Shown: positions 37,790 to 45,939, counted from the first letter of the stretch. The stretch: DNA of 64,000 nucleotides from Desulfovibrionaceae bacterium (GCA_910575755.1 CAJTFO010000003.1:1-64000), one strand, 5' to 3'. The notes: generated by a model from the letters alone, not told the origin. Translations and numbers: made by a program.

Positions 37790-39410
37790 TTCTCATCCAG
37801 CCGCGCACCAGAGTCACCACCTGTTCCATATGATTGTCGGACAGGCTCACAATATGCGCTTTCAGTGCTTCAATATCCTTGAACACCAGTTCGTCGTCAT
37901 CTTCCTGCTCAGCCAGTTCTCCGTCTGCCCTGGCCGCTTCTTCCAGAGCCTCATACAGGGCAATCTGCTCCTCGGCGGCGGGCAGGCCCTCCAGGCCTTC
38001 CACCATTTCGCCCGCCTCCACCTTGGGCCGGATCAGGGCCAGCACCACAGGCCGCACGACCAGCATCAGGAAGAGGAAGGCCAGCAGGGCATTGAGCAGA
38101 GGCTTGCCCAGGCGTTCGGCGTAGTCGGCCAGCAGGTCGGCAAAATTGGGATCCTTGGGCGGCTCCGAACTGGTGAAGGGAGCGGAACTCACCTCCAGCA
38201 TGTCGCCACGCCCCTTGTCCAGACCCACGGCATTGGAAACCAGCTGGCGCACGCGCTCCAGCTCTTCCGCCTTGCGCGGCACAAAGGCCCACGCCCCGTC
38301 AACCTTTTCATACGTCCCGTCGATGATAACCGCAACTGTCAGCCGGCGCAAATCCCCCACATTGGCAACAATCTGATGCTCTTCCTTGTTGATTTCGTAG
38401 TTGGTGGTGCGGGTTTCACGCGTGCCGTTCTGATCCGACACCGAGCCGGTGATGCCGTCGCCGCGGAAATTGGCGTCCGGCGCGCCCGCCTCAAGGTTGG
38501 CGCGGCCCTGCTGACTTTCTTCGCTACGCTGCTCGCTGCGCACGGCGGTTTTTTCAGGGTCGAAAAATTCCCGGCGGATGGTCTTCTGGCTGAAGTCCAT
38601 ATCCGCGTTGACTTTGGCGATGACCCGGCCCGGCCCGAACAGGGGCTGCAACATTTCCTCAATGCGCCGCTCCAGATTGCGCTGCACCTGAAGACGGTGT
38701 TCCATCTGGGTGCTGCTGGTTCCGGCCAGGCTGTCCTCTTCAGGCTGATAGAGCACCTTGCCGCCGTTGTCCGTAATGGAAACATGCCCCTTGTCCAGAC
38801 CTTCCACGGCCATAATCATCATGTTGAGAATGGCATTGATTTCTTTCTGGTCAGGCTTGCTGTTGGGATGGGTCAGCTTGAGCACCACGGAGGCCGAGGG
38901 GGACTGGCGCTCTTCCACAAAAAGGCTGCGCTGGGGGATGACCAGATGCACGCGGGCGCTCTCCACGCTGGGAAATTCACTGATGGTGCGCGACAGTTCA
39001 CCCTGAAGCGCGCGGGTGTAGTTGATTTTCTGCACAAAGTCCGTCTGGCCCACCTTGACCTTGTCAAAAATTTCAAAGCCGATGCCCTGCCCCACCAGAC
39101 CGCCTTCGCCGGCAATCTTGATGCGCTGGTCGTAGACCACTTCCCTGGGCACCATGATGGTGGCCCCGTTGTCAGCCAGCTGATACGGGATTTTGTCGGT
39201 CTGCAGAGCCTTGACCACATGACTGGCGTCTTCCGGACCCAGATTGGAATAGAGCACGCGGTATTCCGGTCGGCCCAGCCATATGGAAAGACCGATGATG
39301 ACGGACAGCAAAGCCACCGCGCCGCCGGCCACGGCCACGCGCTGGATCATGCTCATTTTGCTCCAGAATCCTCTGATGATGTCCACAAAATTCGTCAAGA
39401 AAGCTGGCAT
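37767..39410 (-). CDS. fliF: Flagellar MS-ring protein FliF
   Basis: A 547-residue protein. An N-terminal membrane helix (about 20-42) precedes the ring-building motifs (YRVLYSNLGPEDASHVVKAL and YTRALQGELSRTISEFPSVE, the YscJ/FliF segment). A long beta-rich periplasmic region follows, then a second membrane helix (about 432-455) and a cytoplasmic acidic tail ending in the FliG-docking sequence HMEQVVTLVRGWM. Size is typical. AGGGG precedes the ATG at 39410. It has its own sigma-54-type promoter at 39471-39486, separated from fliE by a terminator. Confidence 0.95.
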   Translation of the reverse strand: MPAFLTNFVDIIRGFWSKMSMIQRVAVAGGAVALLSVIIGLSIWLGRPEYRVLYSNLGPEDASHVVKALQTDKIPYQLADNGATIMVPREVVYDQRIKIAGEGGLVGQGIGFEIFDKVKVGQTDFVQKINYTRALQGELSRTISEFPSVESARVHLVIPQRSLFVEERQSPSASVVLKLTHPNSKPDQKEINAILNMMIMAVEGLDKGHVSITDNGGKVLYQPEEDSLAGTSSTQMEHRLQVQRNLERRIEEMLQPLFGPGRVIAKVNADMDFSQKTIRREFFDPEKTAVRSEQRSEESQQGRANLEAGAPDANFRGDGITGSVSDQNGTRETRTTNYEINKEEHQIVANVGDLRRLTVAVIIDGTYEKVDGAWAFVPRKAEELERVRQLVSNAVGLDKGRGDMLEVSSAPFTSSEPPKDPNFADLLADYAERLGKPLLNALLAFLFLMLVVRPVVLALIRPKVEAGEMVEGLEGLPAAEEQIALYEALEEAARADGELAEQEDDDELVFKDIEALKAHIVSLSDNHMEQVVTLVRGWMRNDETAKV

Positions 39411-39470
39411 GACATTTCCCCTGGTCTTATCTCTGTCTTGTCGGCAACAGGCCGGATGCTGTATCCTGTT

Positions 39471-39486
39471 AGCAATTGCCATGCCA
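39471..39486 (-). promoter_or_regulatory. Sigma-54 promoter of fliF
   Basis: On the minus strand TGGCATGGCAATTGCT matches the sigma-54 consensus TGGCAY-N5-TTGCW exactly, with GG and GC ten bases apart. Transcription would start near 39459, 49 nt before the fliF ATG. Confidence 0.85.
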
Positions 39487-39497
39487 TTTTATAACAC

Positions 39498-39525
39498 ATT
39501 GAAATATAATACCATTTATTTCAAT
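39498..39525. promoter_or_regulatory. A/T-rich inverted repeat behind the fliF sigma-54 promoter
   Basis: ATTGAAATA (39498-39506) and TATTTCAAT (39517-39525) form a 9-bp inverted repeat 12 bp upstream of the fliF -24 element. It could be an activator or IHF-type bend site; a bare A/T-rich coincidence is also possible. Confidence 0.4.
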
Positions 39526-39570
39526 ACAATCTTGCTTGCGACGTGTGTTCAAATTTGTGACGCAGCTTGA

Positions 39571-39607
39571 AAACAACAAACCCCGCAACCGTATCCGGCG
39601 CGGGGTT
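39571..39607 (-). terminator. Terminator after fliE
   Basis: On the minus strand AACCCCGC, a 13-nt loop and GCGGGGTT are followed by TGTTGTTTTC. It lies about 85 bp past the fliE stop and before the fliF promoter, so it separates flgB-flgC-fliE from fliF onward. Confidence 0.75.
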
Positions 39608-39691
39608 ATCATTATGCGGAAAGATATGTTCTATCGTGCGTGAAGTATGGAGCAACGGCGAAAAAATATCATCTCTGCGCGGCAACACGCC

Positions 39692-40138
39692 CTAGAATTG
39701 CATCTTTGAAATTTCCTTGTAGGCTTCCAGCACCTTCCCGCGCACGGCGCTGGTCAGTTTCATGGCCAGACTGGACTTCTGCATGGTGATCATCAGTTCA
39801 TGCACATTCTGTGTGCGACCGGATGCGAAATCGTCAATAGCCTGGAATTTGGCGCTTTGCAGCTCATTCACCTTGTTCAGGGAGTTTTTGATTGTATTGG
39901 CGAAGCTGTTGTCAGGCGTCACCGGGGTATGCTGTTGGTCCGGATAGCGAATGAAGTCGGCCTGCGCGCCAAAGTTTTCGCCCTTGTCCACGCTGTCGCG
40001 CAACAGACTCTGATCCAGAGTGCGGGAAAACATGGTTTGCTTTCCCACAGGCATGCCCTGCTTGAGGGAACTGTCCACCTTGTTGAAATGCCTCAACGCA
40101 TCGCTGTATGCCCGCAGACCCAAAGCCTTGATACTCAT
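39692..40138 (-). CDS. fliE: Flagellar hook-basal body complex protein FliE
   Basis: A 148-residue FliE, joining MS ring and rod. The C-terminal half has the FliE pattern: FANTIKNSLNKVNELQSAK, FASGRTQNVHELMITMQKSSLAMKL and VLEAYKEISKMQF. The N-terminal 60 residues are longer than in E. coli FliE (104 residues) and polar. Directly downstream of flgC (27 bp), as in most flagellar operons. Confidence 0.92.
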   Translation of the reverse strand: MSIKALGLRAYSDALRHFNKVDSSLKQGMPVGKQTMFSRTLDQSLLRDSVDKGENFGAQADFIRYPDQQHTPVTPDNSFANTIKNSLNKVNELQSAKFQAIDDFASGRTQNVHELMITMQKSSLAMKLTSAVRGKVLEAYKEISKMQF

Positions 40139-40165
40139 GACTTACTCCTTACTTCTTGCAAAAAT

Positions 40166-40606
40166 CTATGGCTTGCCGATTTCAAGGGCCTTGTTGTACA
40201 TGCCCTTGATGGCTTCCACGGTGGTGACATTGGCCTCATAGTTGCGCTGGGCGCTCATCAGATTGGCCATTTCCTCCACCACATTAATATCTGGATAGGA
40301 AACATACCCCTCGGCATTGGCGTCAGGATGACCCGGCTCGTAAACCTGCTTGAGCGGACGCTTGTCCATGGTCACGGCCATAACGCGCACGCCCTTCAGC
40401 TCACGGTCCAGAGCCGAACGCATATGCACGGAAAAGGGGTCATCCACGTCCGTTGCCGCCTGAACCACAGTGCGCCGCCGGTAGGGACCGCCCTGGGGCG
40501 TGCGCGTGGTCTTGGCATTGGCCAAATTCATGGCAATGGTATTGATGCGGGTACGATCCGCCGCAAGCCCGGAGGCCCCTATATCAAGCGCGGTCAAAAA
40601 ATCCAT
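40166..40606 (-). CDS. flgC: Flagellar proximal rod protein FlgC
   Basis: A 146-residue rod protein. MDFLTALDIGASGLAADRTR with INTIAMNLANAKTT is the FlgB/C-type N-terminal helix with the N-x-ANAxT motif. The C-terminus carries SYPDINVVEEMANLMSAQRNYEAN, the conserved C-terminal rod helix. The start at 40606 has GGGAG upstream. It lies 13 bp after flgB. Confidence 0.95.
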   Translation of the reverse strand: MDFLTALDIGASGLAADRTRINTIAMNLANAKTTRTPQGGPYRRRTVVQAATDVDDPFSVHMRSALDRELKGVRVMAVTMDKRPLKQVYEPGHPDANAEGYVSYPDINVVEEMANLMSAQRNYEANVTTVEAIKGMYNKALEIGKP

Positions 40607-40619
40607 GACGATCTCCCGG

Positions 40620-41033
40620 CTAAACCTGCTTGCTGTCCGCAATGACAGTAGATATACCCTCGAAGGTCTTGCTCATGACCTGAGTCAAGGCCGTATACTG
40701 CAACTGATTCTTGGCGTGCTTGGCCATTTCCTTGTCCAGGCTGACGCGATCTTCGCCATGAATCTGGCGCGGCTTGAACTGCTTGGACCATTCAGGGCCA
40801 AAATTGTCAGGATTGAATGCCGCGGGCATATGCCCCTCGCTGGTGGAGCTCATGCGGCCCCTCATATCGAGACCCAGCGCGCTTTGCAGCTCTTTTTCAA
40901 AGGCCAGTTCGCGCGGCTTGTAATTGGGGGTTTCCACGTTGGCCAGATTACTGGTGATCACGTTCTGCCGCTGAAGCTGCATGTCCATGACCCGGCTGAT
41001 AAGGCCAATCTGGCGATTGAACAAACTTTTCAT
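40620..41033 (-). CDS. flgB: Flagellar basal body rod protein FlgB
   Basis: A 137-residue proximal rod protein. The N-terminal helix has QRQNVITSNLANVETPNYKP, the FlgB hallmark; the C-terminus has HAKNQLQYTALTQVMSKTF. Length fits the family. First gene of the flagellar set; a sigma-54 promoter sits 42 bp upstream. CGGGAGG precedes the ATG. Confidence 0.95.
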   Translation of the reverse strand: MKSLFNRQIGLISRVMDMQLQRQNVITSNLANVETPNYKPRELAFEKELQSALGLDMRGRMSSTSEGHMPAAFNPDNFGPEWSKQFKPRQIHGEDRVSLDKEMAKHAKNQLQYTALTQVMSKTFEGISTVIADSKQV

Positions 41034-41074
41034 AAAACCTCCCGCATTCCCGAAAGTAATTCCTGCGCTCCAAC

Positions 41075-41092
41075 AAGCAAGGACTGTTCCAA
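41075..41092 (-). promoter_or_regulatory. Sigma-54 promoter of flgB-flgC-fliE
   Basis: On the minus strand TTGGAACAGTCCTTGCTT has GG and GC ten bases apart and a TTGCT -12 element, close to the sigma-54 consensus. Transcription would start near 41064, about 30 nt before flgB. Upstream (41093-41135) is strongly A/T-rich, which would help DNA bending by an RpoN activator. No gene is seen in 41034-41332; a GC-rich hairpin at 41304-41322 may end the exonuclease operon. Confidence 0.8.
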
Positions 41093-41332
41093 AACAAATT
41101 TATTCAATAAATAAAATATATTATATATAAAAAATGAAAACGGCGCCAAGGATTTGGCGTCGCGCGAAACGTACAAAGAAGAACAGGACGGGAATGATGT
41201 CAGGGCATCGACGGGCAGATGCAAACAAAGCGGCCGCGAGCCGCAGCAACAAGATATCAGAACGGACGGGCAGAACTTGAGCGAGACAGAAAAGTGAGAC
41301 CTTCCCGCCCGTTGCGGGCGGGCGCCCCCGCC

Positions 41333-41872
41333 TCAGAGGCGCATCTGGGCATCCGTAACGCCCAGAGCGCGCAGACGCAGATAGACCTGAGCGCAGGCCT
41401 GCGCATCGGACACGGCATTATGATGATTCAGGGCAATGCCGAAATGCTCGCAAAGCAGATTGAGTTTTTTGGAGGGCAGGGGCAGGCTGCGCCGCGCGCC
41501 CTTCAGAGTGCAGAGAAAGGGGATGTTGGGCGTGGGCTGACCGGCGGCCCGGCAGCAGGCCAGCAACACGCGACGGTCAAAAGAAGCGTTGTGCGCCAGC
41601 AGAAAGCGCGCGCCGCGGAGAAAAACGACCGCTTCAGGCCAGACTTCGGCGAAAACGGGCGCGTTCTTGAGCATGGGCCAGGTCAGGCCGTGGATTTCCG
41701 TAAACAGCACCCGCGCGGAGGGCGGTCGCAACAGGCTGTAAAAACAGTCGGCAACGCGACCGCCCTCAATACGCGCCAGGCCCACGGCGCAGGCGCTGTG
41801 GGGCGCATAGCCGGACGTTTCAAAATCTATGGCCACGCAACAGGACGCGGCCGAAATATCCGTGAGATTCAC
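41333..41872 (-). CDS. DnaQ-like 3'-5' exonuclease
   Basis: A 179-residue DEDDh exonuclease. CVAIDFETSGYAP gives the first D-x-E, LAHNASFDRRVL the second Asp with its Asn-Ala-Ser-Phe-Asp pattern, and HHNAVSDAQACAQVYLRL the H-x4-D of motif III. It is single-domain, like DNA polymerase III epsilon-type or RNase T-like exonucleases outside a polymerase. The probable start is GTG (41870-41872), overlapping the upstream stop as GTGA, so it is translationally coupled to the gene at 41869-42288. Confidence 0.87.
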   Translation of the reverse strand: MNLTDISAASCCVAIDFETSGYAPHSACAVGLARIEGGRVADCFYSLLRPPSARVLFTEIHGLTWPMLKNAPVFAEVWPEAVVFLRGARFLLAHNASFDRRVLLACCRAAGQPTPNIPFLCTLKGARRSLPLPSKKLNLLCEHFGIALNHHNAVSDAQACAQVYLRLRALGVTDAQMRL

Positions 41873-42288
41873 GCGGCGGCGCTTTCGGCGGCTTCAGCCA
41901 GGCGCGCGGCAATGTAATCGCGCATGGCCGCGTCATCCTCGTCCAGGTTGAAGCAGCAGGCGTCCTCGCCCATCAGCCCTTCCGGCACATAATCGCCCAG
42001 CTCGTCCGGATCCGTAATCATGTCGGCGTAAAAGCAGACGGAGAGCCAGCGGTTTTCCGGCTCATCGTCCACCACATCCACCAGCACGAAAAGTTCGCGT
42101 TTCCGTTGCGCCTCATGCCGGGCGCGCAGAGAATAGCTGACGCCCGGACGGGCCTTGAAATCCAGACGTACACCGGGCAGATTCGCAAGAAAATCCCTGT
42201 AGGCCGTAAAGGCCTGACGGGCGTTCAGGGGGTCGGTTCGCCAATTGTCCAGAAACTCCCGCACTTCCTGCGGGCACGCAGCGCTCAT
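41869..42288 (-). CDS. Conserved acidic protein of unknown function
   Basis: A 139-residue soluble, acidic protein. There is no signal peptide or membrane segment. A mixed alpha/beta core (LFVLVDVVDDEPENRWLSVC, then DPDELGDYVPEGLMGEDAC) with two adjacent cysteines (DACCFN) is visible. I do not recognise the family. Upstream is the nuclease-fold gene (32 bp); downstream is the DnaQ-like exonuclease with overlapping start (GTGA). Coupling with the exonuclease suggests a joint job, but nothing shows what it is. Confidence 0.75.
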   Translation of the reverse strand: MSAACPQEVREFLDNWRTDPLNARQAFTAYRDFLANLPGVRLDFKARPGVSYSLRARHEAQRKRELFVLVDVVDDEPENRWLSVCFYADMITDPDELGDYVPEGLMGEDACCFNLDEDDAAMRDYIAARLAEAAESAAA

Positions 42289-42319
42289 ATCCGCTCCTTT
42301 ATGTTGTTCCGCCCGCCGC

Positions 42320-42826
42320 TCACCGGCCCCACTGCCAGGGAGGCGTGCTCATATTCAGGCCCCACAGGCCCCGCCGGGCCACAACGGCCTGATGCTCCTG
42401 AATATACCAGCGGCGGCAGAACATGGCCTTGCACGTCGAACGATTCACCCAGGCCAGACCTTCCGCCACAAGCTGATAATTGACGGATGCTCCGCCCACC
42501 TGCACCAGCGCGCTCATGGTGAGCTGATCGTCCTCGCCGGCGCTGTCCATACTGTCCACGCTGTCCACACTTACCTTTGCGCCTTCCGGCATCACCCGAA
42601 GCAGAAAGTCCAGGGCCTCGCGCCCGAAAGGCTGGCTGCGGGAGGGGGCGCTAATGCCGTAAAGACGAAGAGTGACAGTGGATTCTCCACTGCCCGGGCG
42701 GCGGCTGACCAAAATGGTGTTGCCGTCTTCCACCCGCGCCACATAGGCGTCCCAGGCGTGCGCGCCGTTACAGAAACACAGAGAAGCAAGCAGAATCAGC
42801 AGGCAGGCTCCGCCCCAAGTGCTCAT
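42320..42826 (-). CDS. Secreted SNase-fold (thermonuclease-like) protein, active site degenerate
   Basis: A 168-residue protein with a signal peptide (about 1-24) and a staphylococcal-nuclease-type barrel: VARVEDGNTILV, TLRLYGISAPSRSQPFGREA, VNYQLVAEGLAWVN. The barrel Arg (in LRLYG) is present. The usual glutamate after DTPE and the second Arg (GRxLA) are replaced here (APSR and DDQLTMS), so nuclease activity is doubtful. It may be an OB/SNase-like binding protein instead. Exported to the periplasm. First of three minus-strand genes with the unknown protein and the exonuclease. Confidence 0.7.
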   Translation of the reverse strand: MSTWGGACLLILLASLCFCNGAHAWDAYVARVEDGNTILVSRRPGSGESTVTLRLYGISAPSRSQPFGREALDFLLRVMPEGAKVSVDSVDSMDSAGEDDQLTMSALVQVGGASVNYQLVAEGLAWVNRSTCKAMFCRRWYIQEHQAVVARRGLWGLNMSTPPWQWGR

Positions 42827-42906
42827 ACGCCCTCCCAGGTCCGGCGCCGCCGGAAATGATGGCTCATCCCGACCGCCTCGTGAACCGATGACGTCGGACT
42901 ACAGGG

Positions 42907-42956
42907 AAAAATAATGCCCGCGCCGCACAAGCTTTGTCAAGGCATGCGGCGCGGGC
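42907..42956 (-). terminator. Terminator after feoB
   Basis: On the minus strand a perfect 12-bp stem (GCCCGCGCCGCA / TGCGGCGCGGGC at 42945-42956 and 42916-42927) is followed by ATTATTTTTC. It lies about 50 bp past the feoB stop. Confidence 0.8.
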
Positions 42957-43004
42957 CGTGGGCGGCTGCGTTCCCGGGGCATGGGACGCGACCGGCATAT
43001 GTTC

Positions 43005-45233
43005 CTATCCCCAGACGGCCCTGCCCACCTGGTAGGCAGTGACGGCCACCGCATAGGCAAGGGCTGTGTTGAACACTATGCTGAAAACCAGCCAGCCCCA
43101 GCTCCCCGCCTCCTGCCGAATGACCACCAGGGCCACAAAGCAGGGAGAATAGAGCAAGACAAAGAGCATCAGCGACAGGGCCGTGGCCTTGGACCAGGAG
43201 GCGTCTCCCTTGAGACGCTCGGCCAGGGGCGCGGCGTCTTCAGGGTCCTGCTCGCCCAGCGCATAGGCGGTGCCCATAGTGGCCACCACGGCTTCCTTGG
43301 CGGCTATGCCGGCCAGCAGGGCAATATCCGTGCGCCAGTCAAAGCCGGCGGGGCGGGTCACGGGTTCAACCAGCTTGCCCAGGCGTCCGGCCACGGAGTA
43401 CGCCAGTTCTTCCTCGCCAAGCCGGTCACGCGCGCCGGCCAGCTCCTTTTCCAGCGCCTCGCGCTCCGCCGCGTCTTCAGGCAGCGCGCTGAGGCGCGTC
43501 TCTAGCTGCCTGATCTTCTGTTCAAACGGAGCGGCGCTTTCTTCAGGCAGGGAGGGGAAGGTCATGGCGGCCCAGATTACCACGGAGATGGCCAGAATCA
43601 CGGTGCCGGCCTTTTTCACATACATCCAGGCGCGCTCCCAGCAATGCAGCAGTACGCTGAACAAGGTGGGCATGCGGTAGGGCGGCAGTTCCATGACAAA
43701 GGGCGTGGCGTCGCCCTTGACGATGGAGGAGCGCAGCAAGCGCGCCACCAGCAGGGCCGCCACCCAGCCGGCGATCATGATCAGAAACAGAACCGTGGCC
43801 GCGTTTTCCGGAAAAAAAGCCCCGGCCAGCAGCAGAAAGACCGGCAGCTTGGCCCCGCAGGTCATGTACGGCAGGGTCAGCAGGGTGGCCAGCTTTTCCT
43901 TGGGACTGCGCAGGGTGCGGGTGGCCATGGCGCCGGGAATGGCGCAACCGCCCGCAATGCCGCCGGAAACCACATAGGGCATTACGGAAGCGCCGTGCAG
44001 GCCGAAAAAACGGAAGATCCTGTCCATCATATAGGCCATGCGGGCCATATAGCCGCTGTCCTCCAAAAAGGAAATCAGGGCGAACATGATCATGATCAGG
44101 GGCACGAAGCTGATCACGCCCCCCACGCCGGCAATGACGCCATCCACAACCAGCGACCGAACAAGGCCTTCGGGCAGAATGTCGGTGCAGACATCGCCCA
44201 GCCAGGCAAAGACATCCTCCGCCCATCCCTGGGGGTATGCGCCCAGCGCAAAGGTAATCTGATAAACCAGATACAGTACGCCCAGCATGATCAGCGGCCC
44301 CAGAAAGGCATTGGTGAGGGCCTTGTCCAGCTTGTCGGAAAGCGCCAGCCTGTCCTTGCCCGGCTCCTGCCGGATGATGCCGTCGCGCAGGAGGCTGCGG
44401 ATATAGCCGTAACGGTGGTCGGTGATGACGGATTCCATGCTGGCGTTGAGCGTGTCGCGCACATGGGCCGTTGTTTTTTTGCGCAGCTCCTCCAGTTCGG
44501 CGGCCAGAGAAGGATTGTCCGCCGCGGCTTCCGAACGAAGTTCCTCATCACCCTCCACCAGCTTCAGCGCCACCCAATACGGATGATAGCGCCGGGCCAG
44601 CATGCCCCCTTCGCTGATTCTTTTCTCCAGCGAGAGAATCAGAGCGTCCAGATCCGAACCATAAGAAAGCCGCAACGGCTCCCGTTTGCCTTCACGAGCC
44701 AGATTGACAGCCGTTTCCAGCGCTTCCTTCAGCCCCTCGCCCGTGCGGGCCACCATGGGCAGCACCGGAATGCCGAGCAAATGACCCAGCCGTTCCGTAT
44801 CAATATGGATGCCCGCCGCTCTGGCCTCATCCATCATATTGCAGGCCAGCGCCACGGGCATGCCCATTTCCAGCATCTGCACGGTCAGCAGCAGATTGCG
44901 TTCCAGAGCGGAGGAATCGGCCACATTGATGACGGCCTGCACATTGTCGCCCGCGAGCTCGCGCCGGGCCACCAGCTCTTCCTGGGAATAGGCGGTCAGG
45001 CTGTAGGCGCCGGGCAGGTCCACCAGCGCCACAGGCTCGCCGTTGCAAACCAGATGTCCCTCTTTTCTCTCCACCGTGACGCCGGGATAGTTGCCCACAT
45101 GCTGGCGGGCCCCGGTATAGCCGTTAAAAACCGTGGTCTTGCCGCAATTGGGATTGCCCGCCAGCGCAATGCGCACAGCCGCGCGCGATCCGTCGCGCAG
45201 TTCCCCCGCCTTCAGCCGTCTTGCCCCACTCAT
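43005..45233 (-). CDS. feoB: Ferrous iron transporter FeoB
   Basis: A 742-residue Fe(II) uptake protein. The N-terminal G-domain has G1 AGNPNCGKTTVFN, VDLPGAYSLTAYS (G3) and ACNMMDEARAAG (G4), followed by the helical GDI-like region (about 170-280). The C-terminal Nramp-like membrane part has about eight helices with GGAIPG/CxxxxG-type gate motifs (GGIAGGCAIPGAMATRTL, MTCGAKLPVFLLL). ATG at 45233 lies seven bases after AGGAGG. No feoA is next to it; a DUF2325 gene is upstream instead. A Fur-like palindrome at 45336-45350 overlaps the transcription start. Confidence 0.95.
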   Translation of the reverse strand: MSGARRLKAGELRDGSRAAVRIALAGNPNCGKTTVFNGYTGARQHVGNYPGVTVERKEGHLVCNGEPVALVDLPGAYSLTAYSQEELVARRELAGDNVQAVINVADSSALERNLLLTVQMLEMGMPVALACNMMDEARAAGIHIDTERLGHLLGIPVLPMVARTGEGLKEALETAVNLAREGKREPLRLSYGSDLDALILSLEKRISEGGMLARRYHPYWVALKLVEGDEELRSEAAADNPSLAAELEELRKKTTAHVRDTLNASMESVITDHRYGYIRSLLRDGIIRQEPGKDRLALSDKLDKALTNAFLGPLIMLGVLYLVYQITFALGAYPQGWAEDVFAWLGDVCTDILPEGLVRSLVVDGVIAGVGGVISFVPLIMIMFALISFLEDSGYMARMAYMMDRIFRFFGLHGASVMPYVVSGGIAGGCAIPGAMATRTLRSPKEKLATLLTLPYMTCGAKLPVFLLLAGAFFPENAATVLFLIMIAGWVAALLVARLLRSSIVKGDATPFVMELPPYRMPTLFSVLLHCWERAWMYVKKAGTVILAISVVIWAAMTFPSLPEESAAPFEQKIRQLETRLSALPEDAAEREALEKELAGARDRLGEEELAYSVAGRLGKLVEPVTRPAGFDWRTDIALLAGIAAKEAVVATMGTAYALGEQDPEDAAPLAERLKGDASWSKATALSLMLFVLLYSPCFVALVVIRQEAGSWGWLVFSIVFNTALAYAVAVTAYQVGRAVWG

Positions 45234-45335
45234 GCCCAAACCTCCTTTTCAACATGCCGGACGTCAGCTTTTTCCGCTGTCCGCACCCCGCCTTCCCCGT
45301 CCAGCCTGGACCCGCTTACTGTCGGAACAAAATAA

Positions 45336-45350
45336 AAATGAATTTCATTT
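45336..45350. promoter_or_regulatory. Fur-like operator at feoB
   Basis: AAATGAA-T-TTCATTT is a perfect 15-bp palindrome. It begins about 8 bp after the feoB -10 element, covering the transcription start. The sequence is like Fur boxes of this group, so iron repression of feoB is likely. Confidence 0.7.
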
Positions 45351-45357
45351 CCTGATG

Positions 45358-45386
45358 GGATTAGCCAGTTACCCATGAAATGTCAA
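45358..45386 (-). promoter_or_regulatory. Promoter of feoB
   Basis: On the minus strand a perfect -35 TTGACA (45381-45386), a 17-bp spacer and -10 TAATCC (45358-45363), lying just downstream of the DUF2325 stop. Confidence 0.65.
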
Positions 45387-45390
45387 GTAT

Positions 45391-45666
45391 TCATGATGCG
45401 CGCAGGCACTCCCGCAAAGACGACACCCCGCAGGAATGCACCATGCGGATGGGGATGTTGCGTGCGCGCGCCAACTGCACGGCCTTGCGTTTGGCCTCGT
45501 GCGAAATCTTGTTGGTGAAAACGATCACCGCATCCGGATTGCCGATCTTTTCCACAAAGTTACGCTCATTGCGGCTGATACATTTGAGACTGTGCCCGCC
45601 TTCCTTGGCTGCCGCCATGTATTCGGGCTTTAACCTGTCCATGCCGCCGATCAAGGTAACGCACAT
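45391..45666 (-). CDS. DUF2325 domain protein
   Basis: A 91-residue protein of the DUF2325 family: VTLIGGMDRLKPEYMAAAKE with the GG-x-D turn, then a Rossmann-like NPDAVIVFTNKISHEAKRKA with the conserved IxH segment, and HSCGVSSLRE at the C-terminus. The family is common in anaerobes; its biochemical role is not established. Here it is the gene directly upstream of feoB and has its own promoter with a Fur-like site, so it is probably iron-controlled. Confidence 0.82.
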   Translation of the reverse strand: MCVTLIGGMDRLKPEYMAAAKEGGHSLKCISRNERNFVEKIGNPDAVIVFTNKISHEAKRKAVQLARARNIPIRMVHSCGVSSLRECLRAS

Positions 45667-45741
45667 AGCTGTTCTCCTGGCTGTGGCCTTCCCGTTGCTC
45701 CCGTGACGGGAAGAACCGTTCCTGCTGTATTTGCCTCCGCG

Positions 45742-45771
45742 ATTTTAAATGAAAACGACTTTCAAAGTCAA
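45742..45771 (-). promoter_or_regulatory. Promoter with Fur-like site for the DUF2325 gene
   Basis: On the minus strand -35 TTGACT (45766-45771), an 18-bp spacer and -10 TAAAAT (45742-45747). The spacer contains the inverted repeat TGAAA-N5-TTTCA (45750-45764), a Fur-like site placed to block RNA polymerase. The rest of the 320-bp gap between this gene and trpA holds only a GC-rich hairpin (45922-45939). Confidence 0.65.
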
Positions 45772-45921
45772 TAAAAACTTCACAAGCTCCCGCCAGAATA
45801 TCAGCCAGACATAACGACCTCGCCCTGCCGCCCCCTTTTTTTGACGCACTCTCCCGGGCGGATTCTTTAAGGACATCTTTGCGAACCTTTTTGGCGGCGG
45901 CGGTTCCTTAAGGCACTGCTG

Positions 45922-45939
45922 GCCGGGCTGAAGCCCGGC
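45922..45939 (-). terminator. Weak terminator-like hairpin after trpA
   Basis: GCCGGGCT and AGCCCGGC form a perfect 8-bp stem with a 2-nt loop, 48 bp past the trpA stop. No T-run follows, so it may serve as a 3' stabilising stem instead. Confidence 0.4.

Noticed and set aside
45234-45390. A short feoA gene before feoB
   Set aside because: The 157-bp gap between the DUF2325 and feoB genes holds the feoB promoter and operator and is too short for a FeoA frame.
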